A stretch of DNA of 64,000 bases from Dryas octopetala (taxonomy: Eukaryota > Streptophyta > Magnoliopsida > Rosales > Rosaceae): assembly GCA_963921425.1 (NCBI GenBank), contig OY992838.1, positions 21,059,861-21,123,860 of the forward strand. The letters are read 5' to 3'. Positions 11,067 to 20,905 of this stretch are shown piece after piece; the first letter of the stretch is position 1; the number at the start of each line of letters is the position of its first letter. The notes below the pieces were generated by a model. The model was not told where the DNA came from and searched no databases. It worked only from the letters and a program-made list of their open reading frames with translations. Position numbers and translations under genes: made by a program.

Positions 11067-12463
11067 TCAGGCAGATCGCTCAGCAGGGCCCTCTTGGATC
11101 GGCTCGTTGGACTCCTCGGGTGTCTCCTCGCCGAGCTGCACCACCTCAACCCCGCCGATCTGCATCTCAGCATTGGGATCGGATTCGGGGACTGGGGGGA
11201 TCGGGGTCGGCTCGCACTCAGGCGGCGCAGGGTCCTCCGAAGTCGGCTCGGCCGCTGGCATGACCACCTCGGCGGGGGCTTGGCGATCGGGAAGAGGAAG
11301 CTCATCTTGCTGACTTTCCTGGGTACCCTCCTCCTCGTCATCGGACTCGCCAAGGAATGAGACATCCCAGTCCGGCCTCTTCGATTTGATCGCCTCCAAG
11401 AGCTCCTGATACCCTTCAAAATGGGCATCTGCCAGTGCCTGGACGCTTGGAAGCCCAGCTCGACGCCGAGACTCGGCCGCCCTTCGTTCGGCCTCCTCAA
11501 CATCCCGCTGGAGCTGGTCAGCAAGTTGCCCCAGGTCGGCCACCTTCTGCTCTGAGGACACAAGCTCCTTCCCGAGCCGAGCGACCTCTACCTCCCTCTC
11601 AGCCAACTTGGACCGAAGACCCGCTGACTGGTCGCGCTCGACCTTGACCGCCCGCTCGGCCTCGGCCAGCTTCTCCTTGAGCTCCAGGATTTGCTCCCGA
11701 AACCTCTCCATTTTCGCCTCGGCCTCGACGGCGGCGTGGGCGGCTTCGAATTGCCTCATGGCAAGCTGCAAAAAACATCTATTACTAATCCGAACCGAGT
11801 GGATAGACAAAATCTGAAGTAAAAAAGACTTACCAACATGGCCTGGCGGGATGTGCTCAGAGCTTGGTGGCTGAAGCTCGGCTCGCCTTGACCGGTCCAG
11901 AGCCCCTCCCGCGCCTTCGACGTCATCACGCGCTTGAGGCCTGTGACGAACGGCTCGAGGCAAGGGTCTACCTCCACCGCCTTCAAGGGCGCCGAGCCAG
12001 ACGCCTCGGCACCAGAACCGCTGGGCCCGGCCCGAGCTCTTTTCTCCACCCGGGCCTCGCTCTGGGGAGCCTTCCTCTTCTCCGATTGCCGAGCCGGTCT
12101 CGGCGCAGAAGGTCCAGGCTGAGCTGCCGCTGCGGCAGGAGCCTGGACCGGCTCGGCAGGAGCCCGCCCCGCGGCCCTCCTCTGGACGCTCCGAGCGGCC
12201 TTCCTCCTAAGACGAGCCTCCAGCTCGGTGGGCGCCATTCCCCTCTCGGCTCGCGGATTCCACCTGGGCACAAACCAGGAGATCCCGCTTAATCTGATCT
12301 GAGTTTCCCCGAGCAGAAACTTAGTTGACAAGTATTCTGCCGGTGAATCCCTGATCGCGGCGATCTGGTCCTTGAGCTCGCCCCTCAGCTTGTATTTGCC
12401 CCAACTGACTGCAAAGGCGAAACCAAAAAGAGAGAGAAACTGCCAACTTATACCCCCATGCAA
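11067..12463 (-). CDS. antisense coiled-coil reading frame inside the Gypsy element
   Basis: On the strand opposite to gag-pol there are two overlapping open stretches. The upstream one contains MAPTELEARLRRKAARSVQ (start near 12238) followed by an Ala/Pro/Arg-rich basic region. The downstream one is a strongly heptad-like coiled coil (REQILELKEKLAEAERAVKV, then KLAEREVEVARLGKELVSSE) and an acidic, Pro/Glu-rich tail ending near 11067. A short AT-rich spacer around 11760-11850 between them looks like an intron. Several Tat-lineage elements (Grande, Retand) are known to carry an extra antisense gene of unknown role at this spot, sometimes spliced. No similarity to a known enzyme is recognised; a nucleic-acid-binding or regulatory protein is only a guess. 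Confidence 0.6.
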
Positions 12464-12759
12464 ACCGATCTCAGCCCTTCATTTCTGGCGCTTCAAATAC
12501 CAGATCTTGACACCTGTCAAGCATTCAAAAACACCCATAAGTGAGGTGACCCTTACGTTCCCCCATGCAGAAATCAAGCGTCCCTTCACCTGTCCCTGAG
12601 ATATTTTGACCAATCACAAGTCGCCTTGTGTTCGGATCTTCGGGAACATGGGTTTGTAGGGTTCGGCTCGGATCAAGTGACATGCCATCTTTGGGATTGT
12701 CCTTACACTCCAACTTCCAATCCACCACTGCTCGCTCGGATCGGAAGCTGGGGGACTCC

Positions 12760-13814
12760 TGTTTGTGGGAAAATCCACATCTATCCGAACAGCCAATCAC
12801 GGCTCGACACGTGGCTGGTCAACACCCACCTCGGAGTTGACTCTCTGTGGTCAAACTTTGACCTCCACATCATCGTTGATCAGCACTTCCTCTGCCAGCT
12901 CAGACCGGATCTCCACCCCGGGCCCACCACGTCTGGTCCGAGCCGAACCGATGATCTTCCAAGGGATTGAGTGCCCATCTTTCCACGGTCATTCCGGCTC
13001 GGCTCGGCTCGGCATCAAAGTGACCTCCTTTCGAGCTCTGGTGTCGTCCAGTCAGAACTCGGAGGGACCCCTATCTTTTGGATCGGCTCGGTCTGGAATC
13101 CCATTTCCGATCCGACCACACATGGACTTCATGTCTACGCATAAGAAACATGTGTTCGTATCGGCTCGGCTCTCCGCCGCCATTCTCGGGGAGATCATGC
13201 TGGGACGAACCGCCGCACTTAAATGCACCTGACACAAATCTTCTGACAGATAGAATATCCAGTCTGCATTCATGACTACTGGGGGAGTTTGCCTGAACCT
13301 TCCAACCTTGCATTTAATGGGGCATTCAATGCAGCATTGAATGCTGAGGAAGTAAGCAGCTGGGCATGCAACTAGGTCTGACCAGGTGCGTGGGTCTCTG
13401 GCAACCATTCATTCACATGCAGGTAACTTATTCATTAAGTCTTCCTTTGCCTATATAAGGCACCATATGTGCACAAAATGAAGATCTACGCATCCACCCA
13501 AAAACACTTATACAAAAATTCCCACTCACCAAAGAGCTTACCCAACTTGCTGAGAATAACCCAGAACATTTGCCTTGTTCTTCCTATTCTCCCAAGTTCA
13601 TCTTCTGTTCTTCCTCATCCCCCATCAAACACCATCATTGATTTCATCATCGGAGCGTGTTTGGCTGGTACCACACCGGTCCATCTCCTTTGATCTTGTT
13701 TCTTTTGCAGGAAGATCTCAATCAACATCCACTTCATCATCCAGCAAAGCATCTGATCAGCCAGATCAGCTATTCTAAGTTGTTGCATCTACCTTACGAG
13801 AATTTGCATCAACA
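12760..13814 (+). repeat. 3' LTR of the main Gypsy element
   Basis: LTR of 1055 bp with the same termini as the 5' LTR (TGTTTGTGGG to TTTGCATCAACA). It is preceded by a purine-rich tract ending GGGGGACTCC and followed directly by the target duplication AACAC and then TNL A coding sequence. Confidence 0.94.
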
Positions 13815-14460
13815 AACACGATTTGACAGATCAAGATAATTTTGTTCTGGGTAATCTTTATTAAAGGCATTCCAACTAAAAAGCTTTAGAGCATCATCAT
13901 AATTTAGTCCCTCAACCTTCAATATTTTTTCCACTCCATGTCTGACTAACAAATGCTCATTTCTAGTTGTAATGATAACTCTACTCCCTGGACCAAACCA
14001 CATTTTATTTCCAGCCAAATATTTTAAATGGTCTAGCTGGTTCACGTCATCAAGAATGAGAAGAACCTTTTTGTGACGTAAAACCCTGCGTATTATTGTG
14101 GCTCCTTGATGAAAGTCCGATATGTCATCCTTTTTCCTCCATATCCCAGAAAGAAGTTCCTTTTGTAGGTTAACTAGGCCACTTTTTTCAACAGAATTTC
14201 TAACATTTGTAAGAAGGAAACTTACTTCAAATTCGTGAGATATTCTCTCATAAACAACTTTGGCAACAGTTGTCTTGCCAATCCCGCCCATCCCCCATAT
14301 ACCAATAAAGCGAACATCATCCTCCCCTGCACCTAAATGCATATTGATTGGTTCCAATCTTGAATCAATTCCAACAAGGTTCTCCATATTACTAAATAAT
14401 GTACGGCCCAATTTTGTCCATATAACTTCAACAATATCTTTAATGAGCTTTGCCTCGTAC
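13815..14460 (-). pseudogene. TNL A exon 2, 5' half: P-loop to RNBS-B part of the NBS domain
   Basis: Exon 2 opens after the AG at 14461-14462, joining exon 1 in phase (the split TGG codon), with YEAKLIKDIVEVIWTKLGRT. Motifs in order: GIWGMGGIGKTTVAKVVYE (P-loop/Walker A with GKTT), VSFLLTNVRNSVEKSGLVNL (RNBS-A, TIR class), KKVLLILDDVNQ (kinase-2, with the Asp-Asp and TNL-type following residues), GSRVIITTRNEHLL (RNBS-B) and LFSWNAFNKDYPEQNYLDLS. The frame stays open to the point where the Gypsy 3' LTR begins at NRV. The matching exon in B has the same order at 46552-47642. Confidence 0.9.
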
Positions 14461-14505
14461 CTACAACAAAATGGATTAAAAAAAAAAGCATGTTATTCAT
14501 ATATA

Positions 14506-15053
14506 GAGGAAATTACAGATTTAGTCCAGTTATTTTATACCTAGTTCAATTTTGGTCCACAATCTTTTTTAAGTTCTGTTTTGGTCCACTAAATGTTCCA
14601 CTTGTTCAGTAAAGGTCCATATTTGTTTTCTCAAATTTGGCATGCTTTTTATCCTATCAAATCTCACCCAAATTCAGCGAACATATACTTGTTTTAAAGC
14701 TATGTATTTCTTCTTTACAACCATATAAAAATCATTCAAATTGGAGTTCTAAAACTCAAGATAATTGACCCCAAAGTAGGGTACCCGAAACTGCCAATTT
14801 TTCAAACTTCACCCAATCTCAATTCTTTTAGATTATAATACTCCAAATTTGTTTTTATGATTAAGAAATGATGAAATATAACTTATAGTTCAATTATAAT
14901 TGAAGAAAACACAACCCAAAGGATTTAAAGTCACAAATCTGGACCTTTACTGAACAAATGAAACAATTAGTGGACCAAAACAGAACTTAAAAAAGATTAT
15001 GGACCAAAATTGAACTAGGTATAAAATAAGTGGACCAAATCTGTAATTTTCTC
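14506..15053. mobile_element. Mutator-type non-autonomous element in TNL A intron 1
   Basis: A 548-bp element with inverted ends of about 120 bp (left end GAGGAAATTACAGATTTAG, right end matching in reverse at 14935-15053), each arm carrying the phrase TTTTGGTCCA. It is flanked by a perfect 9-bp direct repeat TCATATATA (14497-14505 and 15054-15062). Long terminal inverted repeats plus a 9-bp duplication are diagnostic of Mutator-like elements. It has no coding capacity. The corresponding place in TNL B intron 1 (about 47672-47690) lacks it. Confidence 0.92.
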
Positions 15054-15468
15054 TCATATATATGAATATTAATCAAATTGACGTAGATCTGCTTTTACTA
15101 GTTCTTATCATGGAACTTGAAATTTGGTCAAAGTAGCTGATCAAATGAATAACTACACAACATATATCTTTGCAATGTATTCAATTTCTTTCCTATTCGT
15201 TTAATGATATTTAGCTTCAGAATTCAGATTGGTCATCTACCTAGCAATGTCCCATGTGAATTGTAACACAATGAAAAACACCAAAATCTACTATGTTGTT
15301 AAGTAATGCAATATTCAAAATCTTATATTGATTCCACTCATTTAACCGGCCCTATAAATACAATTGGTGATCTACTTCCATTAATCCTCATACATTGAAC
15401 CATTTTGTTTCTAACTTTCTCAAAACCTTTTCAATGGAAAGAAAGATAAAAGAAATAAGAAAACATAC

Positions 15469-15968
15469 CAATCCTTTGAATTCCACCCAGAGAAATTTGC
15501 CACTTGTGTTAAAGCTGATCTCCACCTTCGCACCTTCTCTGTGTCATTGCTAAACCTTTCTTCATGTTTATTGAAGGCCTCTGCAAAACTCCCAGTTTGT
15601 TTTCGTACATCAGAGGGATCGACATCATAGAAAATTGGCATCACTATTTTTCTTGCTTCGATGCATTCAAGAATCTTTGAAAGCTCTTCCAAGCACCACG
15701 TTGACGATGCATAATTTCGAGAGAGAACAATGAGAGCAAATCTCGATTCTTCAATTGCGGTCAGAAGTTCTGGATAAATAGCTTTCCCTTTTTGAAGTTC
15801 AGGATCATCCCTGAAAGTGATTATTCCTTGTTGTTCCAATGCAGCGTATAAGTGGTCTGCAAAACCCTTCCGAGTGTCCTCACCTCTAAAACTCATAAAA
15901 ACATCATATTTCCATTGAGGAGTTGAAGAAGGGAAAGATGTAGACATTCCAAGTGTGCTCATCGCCAT
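15469..15968 (-). CDS. TNL A exon 1: intact TIR domain
   Basis: Minus-strand exon starting MAMSTLGMSTSFPSSTPQWK and reading the full TIR domain: KYDVFMSFRGEDTRKGFADH (first strand and BB-loop start), IITFRDDPELQKGK, SRFALIVLSRNYASSTWCLE followed by ELSKIL (the Glu of the WCLEEL block is the NADase catalytic residue in this family), MPIFYDVDPSDVRKQTGSF and WRSALTQVANFSGWNSKDW. A GT donor follows at 15467-15468. The first in-frame ATG is followed by a second two codons later; the first is used because both paralogs share it. Known role: NAD+ hydrolysis giving signalling nucleotides for EDS1 complexes. This exon alone is open and could encode a TIR-only protein if transcribed and read into the intron. 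Confidence 0.9.
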
Positions 15969-16274
15969 TGGAACTACTTTGCTGTTTGCTTTAAATATTG
16001 ATTAATTCTAGAAACAGTTGTATAATTGTACTATGAAGTTGCGAACATCAGTTGCTTTCTTGGTTTCTATGGTTGTTGTTGTGGCTCTGCTTCATCTTGC
16101 TCCGGAATCTAATACACAAACAAACACACACACACACACACACTCACTCTTCATATGTGTGTGTGTTAACTTTTTGGTTATTGTCATCCTTCTAAACTCA
16201 AAAGACTATATATACCTCGATCAGAACATGATGGGTGGTGCATTCATATATAGAAGACAGTATAACATTTAGTA

Positions 16275-17071
16275 GCAGCTGAAAAATGCATATATTATTC
16301 CGTAGTATGACATCAAGTTAACAATACATCATTGACCAATAATATTAATTAGAGAAAAGACTTAAGTTTAAAAGGAATGAAAGAGCAAATTAGGAAAACA
16401 TGTATATGCAGAGATCTAAAGTAAATAACCAAAAATAGCTTAGGTCAGTTAGCTATTAGCTAGATGATTACCTGGGTTTCTTGGCAATTTGGAAGTTGGG
16501 CTGCAAGTTCCTTTAGCTTTCTTTGAGATCTGTGAATTACTAGCAGCTGATCAAGTCAAGTTGTGTGAGGAGGTAGCTTAATTGTGTTGTGTGTTGGTGA
16601 TTGCCTAAAAGAAATGGGTAAGAGTAGGATTAATTCTTTGGGACTTGATGAGAGACCGAGATGCAGAGGAATGTTAAATTCTTTTGGTCAAAACTTCATT
16701 GGGGGTTACTCTCAAGTCAAGTTGCAGGCATCTTCCTGGAAAAAGCTTACAATAAATTTCAAGGCCCACTGATTTGGTCTCTGGCCAAGGTTCAATGTCT
16801 TCTTATTTAGGCATGGCCCGCCACCTAAATACTTAAACAAGGTCTGAATTCAACCTCAAGTGGTTTCTTTTGCTTTGAAAACATATCCGATTAAAAAATA
16901 TAGCATTGATGCATAATAACTTTTCTTTCGGGGCTTAGGCCCACCACAGTACCAAAAGTAAAATAAAATTGATGTAATTTGTATTTGTAATCTTCTTCAT
17001 AAACATTGACATGATCATGATCTTAATTATATAGTCTGACTTCGTTCATTTTTTGTAAAAATCATTTTTTA
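16275..17071 (-). repeat. TNL upstream (leader-like) module, copy 1
   Basis: About 800 bp upstream of TNL A that recurs at 18267-19012 plus 21545-21690, and, broken up, at 54717-54787 plus 55277-55857 upstream of TNL B. On the minus strand it contains CTTCCAAATTGCCAAGAAAC followed by CCAG and then GTAATC, a plausible splice donor, so it may be a non-coding first exon and promoter of the TNL genes. That reading is inference from conservation and position. This copy also preserves the empty site (GGCCC at 16938-16942) of the solo LTR found in copy 2. A (CA)n tract lies just outside at 16120-16142. Confidence 0.7.
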
Positions 17072-18266
17072 ATATGTAATATGTAAGAAAATTTATAAAA
17101 CATGCAATATGTAAGAAAATTTATTTTTCTGTGTCCCCTAGTCCATCAAAACTTATCTGAAGCACATTGATAATTCTTCTTTCTGTTTATTCTTTAGCCT
17201 ATTTATTGAACTTTTTCATACGTTAGTGCTTCTACCTCATAGAAAGGAACCTATAACCACAAGAGCTAATAGAAGGTCATGAGCATATGCAACGATATGG
17301 TTTAATTATAACATACGTAAAAGAATTTACTAAAAGAATCATAGTATTTGCTGCAATAAGTATATACATATATATATGTGTGGGCCCCAACAAGGTCGTA
17401 CCTCAACATATATAAATTGAGGTATACCTTAACATAAATAAATTGAGGTATACCTCAATAGATGGAGCCTGATATACATATATATATATACACACACACA
17501 CATACTGATATCATAATATAATAAGCATATAATTTAGTTATATGCATGTGTATATACTAAAATTATAAGCTTAATTATAACACTAAGAAAATTGATTAAA
17601 GGTGAAACTGCATTAACCAAAAGAAACACACTATAAATAACAAAATTATTAATAATTAAATGTTTATGAGTAATTTATTAGTGTGACCATAACAGCACCA
17701 CATAGTGTTATTAATTCACATATATTAATTATATAACACGTGTATATTTATTAACATTATTTTAAAAATGTAAATCTGCCGTCCACTCATAAACCGGTCG
17801 ATCACATCAAAAAATTGGACGCAGCCAATATAAGAAAGTTGTTATGAAATTTGTAATAAACTTATATGAAAATAACAGAAAACCGCAACAAAACCGAAAA
17901 CAGAAGACACACAAAAGTTAAGACAAAATAAATTGGAAAAAATTAGAGCAATATTTAGAACTTACCTGTCACTCGTCAGACGTGTAAAAGACTTCGGGTG
18001 TTGGGATTAGAATTTAGAGTTGCAAGTACTAAAAAATTGGAAGCACCCGATTTCTGTAATAAAAGATTGGAACTTAAAATTGCTACTTATAATGGTGGAA
18101 ATCGATTCATAAAATTTGGATGCAGCAAACTGTAAGAAAATGTTATGAATTAAATTTGTAGTAAACTTATATGAAAATAAAAGAAGAACACAACAAGACC
18201 CAAAGACATATGACACACGAAAGGTAGAAAAAGAAAGGTAATGAAGACAGTAAAGCATTTAAGTAC
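17072..18266. other. AT-rich spacer with internal duplication, no gene seen
   Basis: No convincing coding frame. It holds a TA/CA microsatellite (about 17470-17505), a small inverted-repeat patch on GAGGTATACCT-type words (17398-17452), and two related blocks of about 140 bp (about 17800-17935 and 18105-18240, both with cttatatgaaaataa), suggesting local tandem duplication. Confidence 0.6.
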
Positions 18267-19012
18267 AGCTGAAAAAAAGCATATATTATTCACTAGTATG
18301 ACATCAAGATAACAATACATCATTGACGATGTATATTAATTAGACAGTAAATATTAATTAGAGAAAAGGCTTAAGTTTGAAGGGAATGAAAGAACATATT
18401 AGCAAAACATGTACATGCAGAGATGTATATTAAAGAACCAAAAATAGCTTACGCATGTTAGCTATTAGGGAGATAATTAGTTGGAGCTTAAGCTAATTAC
18501 CTGGGTTTCTTGGCAATTTGGAAGTTGGGCTGCAAGTTCCTTTAGCTTTCCTTGAGATCTGTGAATTACTAGCAGCTGATCAAGTGAAGTTGTGGTGTGT
18601 GTTGTGTGAGGAGGTAGCTTAATTGTGTTGCGTGTTGGTGATTGCCTAAAAGAAATGGGTAAGAGTAGGATTAATTATTTGGGACTTGATGAGAAACCGA
18701 GATGCAGATGAATGTTCAATTCTTTTTGGTACAAAAAGCAGAGGGTTTCTCTCAAGTCAAGTTGCAGGCATCTTCCTGGAAAGAGATTACAATAATTAAT
18801 ATCTTTCAAGGCCACTTGTATGACTTGGTTTACTGTCTTCTTATTGCAACTTGTGAGTTATCATCCAAACAATATTTAGGCATGGCCCGCCACCTAAATA
18901 CTTAAACAGGGTCTGAATTCACACCTTAAGTGGGTTTTTTGCATTGAAAACAAATCTGATTAAAAAATATAGCATTGATGTATAATAACTTTTCTTTTCG
19001 GGGCTTAGGCCC
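18267..19012 (-). repeat. TNL upstream module, copy 2 (left part)
   Basis: Second copy of the leader-like module, including the same minus-strand CCAG/GTAATT donor-like site, interrupted at its right by a solo LTR. The module resumes at 21545 after the GGCCC duplication and runs to about 21690. Identity to copy 1 is high and continuous, so this is a duplication rather than chance similarity. Confidence 0.75.
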
Positions 19013-19383
19013 TGTTGAACCGTAAAAAAATTCAAAGGTTGAGGTTGAGATAAGATCCCCATATGCCATGTGCCACATTAATTTCAAATGAAAACAAATT
19101 GAAAAGTGAGATAATGTGGATTTATCTGAAAGCTTAATTATCTCTTATCTGATGAGTTTAAATTTAAATGAAGAGAGTTATCTCATCTCCATCTGATCTC
19201 ATCACTTGGACTTCCCATGGACTCTATAAATAGAGCATAGGGATTCAGAAAAAAAGGAGAGGGGAGAAAGAGGAGAGAAGACACCGAAAGGCCGCAAGAA
19301 GAAGAGGAACGTGTATTTGCCATCACCAAAGCTTTGCCACCGCTAGGTAGATGACACTTCTTTTATTCATTGCTCCTTTCAAT

Positions 19384-19645
19384 AGTTGGTTTCGGCTGAA
19401 ACCCCCAAAGAAAAAGTTTACCAAAGGATTCGGCTGAATCCATTTTCTCTCAATCGGTTTCGGCTGAAACCACAAAAATTCATCAAAGGATTCGACTGAA
19501 TCCATCTCCAAATTGGTTTCGGCTGAAACCATAAAGGATTCTACTGAATCCATTCTCTTCCATTCGGTTTCGGCTGAAACCACAATAGTATATCAAAGGA
19601 TTCGGCTGAATCCGCATAAAAAAATGGATTTGGCTAAATCCTCAA
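19384..19645. repeat. hairpin minisatellite array (GGTTTC/GAAACC and GGATTC/GAATCC)
   Basis: Inside the solo LTR, about nine short palindromes alternate between GGTTTCGGCTGAAACC and GGATTCGGCTGAATCC, each a 6-bp stem around GGCT, spaced about 25-35 bp. Later units are decayed (for example ggatttggctaaatcc). Each unit could fold as a small hairpin in single-stranded DNA or RNA. Confidence 0.9.
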
Positions 19646-20319
19646 AGAAAAAAAAGATGGAATATTGCTGAATCCACATGCCCCAAAATGCCACAGAAAA
19701 ATCACCTTCTCTGCCATCATTCAACAAAGAAAACAAGTCTTATGGCTGAGATATATTTCCTTTGCATCAGACGAGGAAAACAAAGAAGGAGAAAGGCACG
19801 AAAACAAGAAAAACAACAAATGGGCAGCAAGCCAGGAAAAAAATAAATGAGAGAAATAAGGATCAACTTCTTGCTCTCTGCAGAGAGACGCAGACAAGGG
19901 ACGTGTTGCTGCTATACTGATGCATGCAAGGAAGAAAGAGCTCTTGCCTCTTCAAGTTACGGCAAGGAAGCTCAAAGATTATCTTGGCCTTTCATGCCAA
20001 ATTCTGCAAGAGAGGCCTTGTTGGGTAATACCTAGCATGCAAAAGAAGTCCAACTTGGAAGGAGGCGCAGCAAATAAGAGGGAAAGACAAAAGGCCTAAA
20101 GTGGCCTGCTATTCTCTATCAATTTGGCTATCAAAGTCATCAAGCTAGTGAACCCATGTGGTTGCTTGGGCCCACGAGAGCTAAAGGCTACTTCCCATTT
20201 GGATTGCAATTTGCAATTAAGAATGCAAGTCTACAAATTAATTGAGCTTGCATCCACAAAATCAGAATACCCATTAGCAAAATTAAATTACGTACCAATA
20301 GAAAATTAATTGGTAGAAA

Positions 20320-20905
20320 ATTAAATAAAGCTTAATGGGCTCTTTCCATTTAACTTTCGCCCATTAAAAATATAAAGTGTGTCAATTAATAAATAATTGA
20401 TACAAAGGTATTAGTGGGCACATAACCAAATTCATGTTTGCCCATTAAAAAAAATAAAATGTATCAATTAATAAATAATTGATACAAAACAATTATAGTG
20501 GGCACATAACCAAATTCATTTTTGCCCATTAATAAATAAAGTGTGTCAATTAATAAATAATTGATACAAAATATTTAGCGGGCACATATCAAATCCAACT
20601 CTCTCAAATTCATGTTAGCCCATTATAAAAGAATGTATCATTTAACAAATAAATGATTAAAAAGAAATATTAATGGGCACATTTTCCTCAAAATCCCAAA
20701 TTCTTCAATTGGTACAAAACCAACATTCTCCAATCGGTATAAAACCAACTCTCTCAATCGGTACAAAACCGAAACCAAATTCAAACCCCAAATTTAAACT
20801 CTCAAATTGGTACAAAACCACCTTTCTCAAATGGTACAAAATCATCTCTCTTAAATTGGTACAAAACCAAATATCTCAAATCTAAATCCTAAACTCAACT
20901 CCAAA
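20320..20905. repeat. two further repeat blocks in the solo LTR
   Basis: At about 20330-20680 there are four copies of a roughly 90-115 bp unit that joins GGGCACATAACC and GCCCATTAA words with a palindrome on TATCAATTAATAAATAATTGATA. At about 20695-20925 there are about eight TTGGTACAAAACCAA-type hairpins (5-bp stems). These give the LTR three different families of short inverted repeats. Confidence 0.85.

Larger units (their letters stand above)
2919..13814 (+). mobile_element. Tat-lineage Gypsy LTR retrotransposon, nearly whole (fossil)
   Basis: A 10.9-kb Gypsy element with LTRs 2919-3920 and 12760-13814, target duplication AACAC (2914-2918 and 13815-13819), a primer-binding site just after the 5' LTR (about 3921-3941), a purine-rich tract before the 3' LTR (about 12744-12759), gag-pol at 4003-9936, 71-bp tandem repeats and an antisense reading frame. 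Parts of gag-pol: gag about 4003-5850 with a CxxH..H..C knuckle near 5760, protease about 6120-6560, reverse transcriptase about 6850-7600, RNase H about 7780-8130, a second archaeal-type RNase H about 8220-8620, integrase about 8870-9800. Two RNase H domains and an antisense frame are hallmarks of the Tat (Retand/Grande-like) branch. Coding is nearly whole, with about one break. The LTRs differ by about five substitutions in 1 kb plus length changes, so it is young: roughly a few hundred thousand years at usual plant rates. Confidence 0.95.
1361..15968 (-). pseudogene. TNL gene A: TIR-NBS-LRR resistance gene broken by two Gypsy insertions
   Basis: A TIR-NBS-LRR immune receptor gene on the minus strand. 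Exons read from splice sites and from comparison with paralog B: exon 1 TIR 15469-15968; exon 2 NBS 14460 down to 13815, then, after a 10.9-kb Gypsy, 2918 down to 2470; exon 3 2351-2076; exon 4 LRR 1987 down to 1361, where a second Gypsy begins. All boundaries carry GT/AG. Apart from the insertions the visible coding sequence is open and holds every NBS motif. Family knowledge: TIR domains are NADases feeding EDS1-dependent immunity, the NBS is an ATP-driven switch and the LRR senses effectors. With a 10.9-kb element in the NBS exon a full receptor is very unlikely; a truncated TIR or TIR-partial-NBS transcript remains possible. The C-terminal exon seen in B is not in the window for A. Confidence 0.88.

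Noticed and set aside
16018-16272. 84-codon plus-strand frame upstream of TNL A
   Set aside because: Contains a (CA)n microsatellite, runs antisense to the TNL leader and has no domain.
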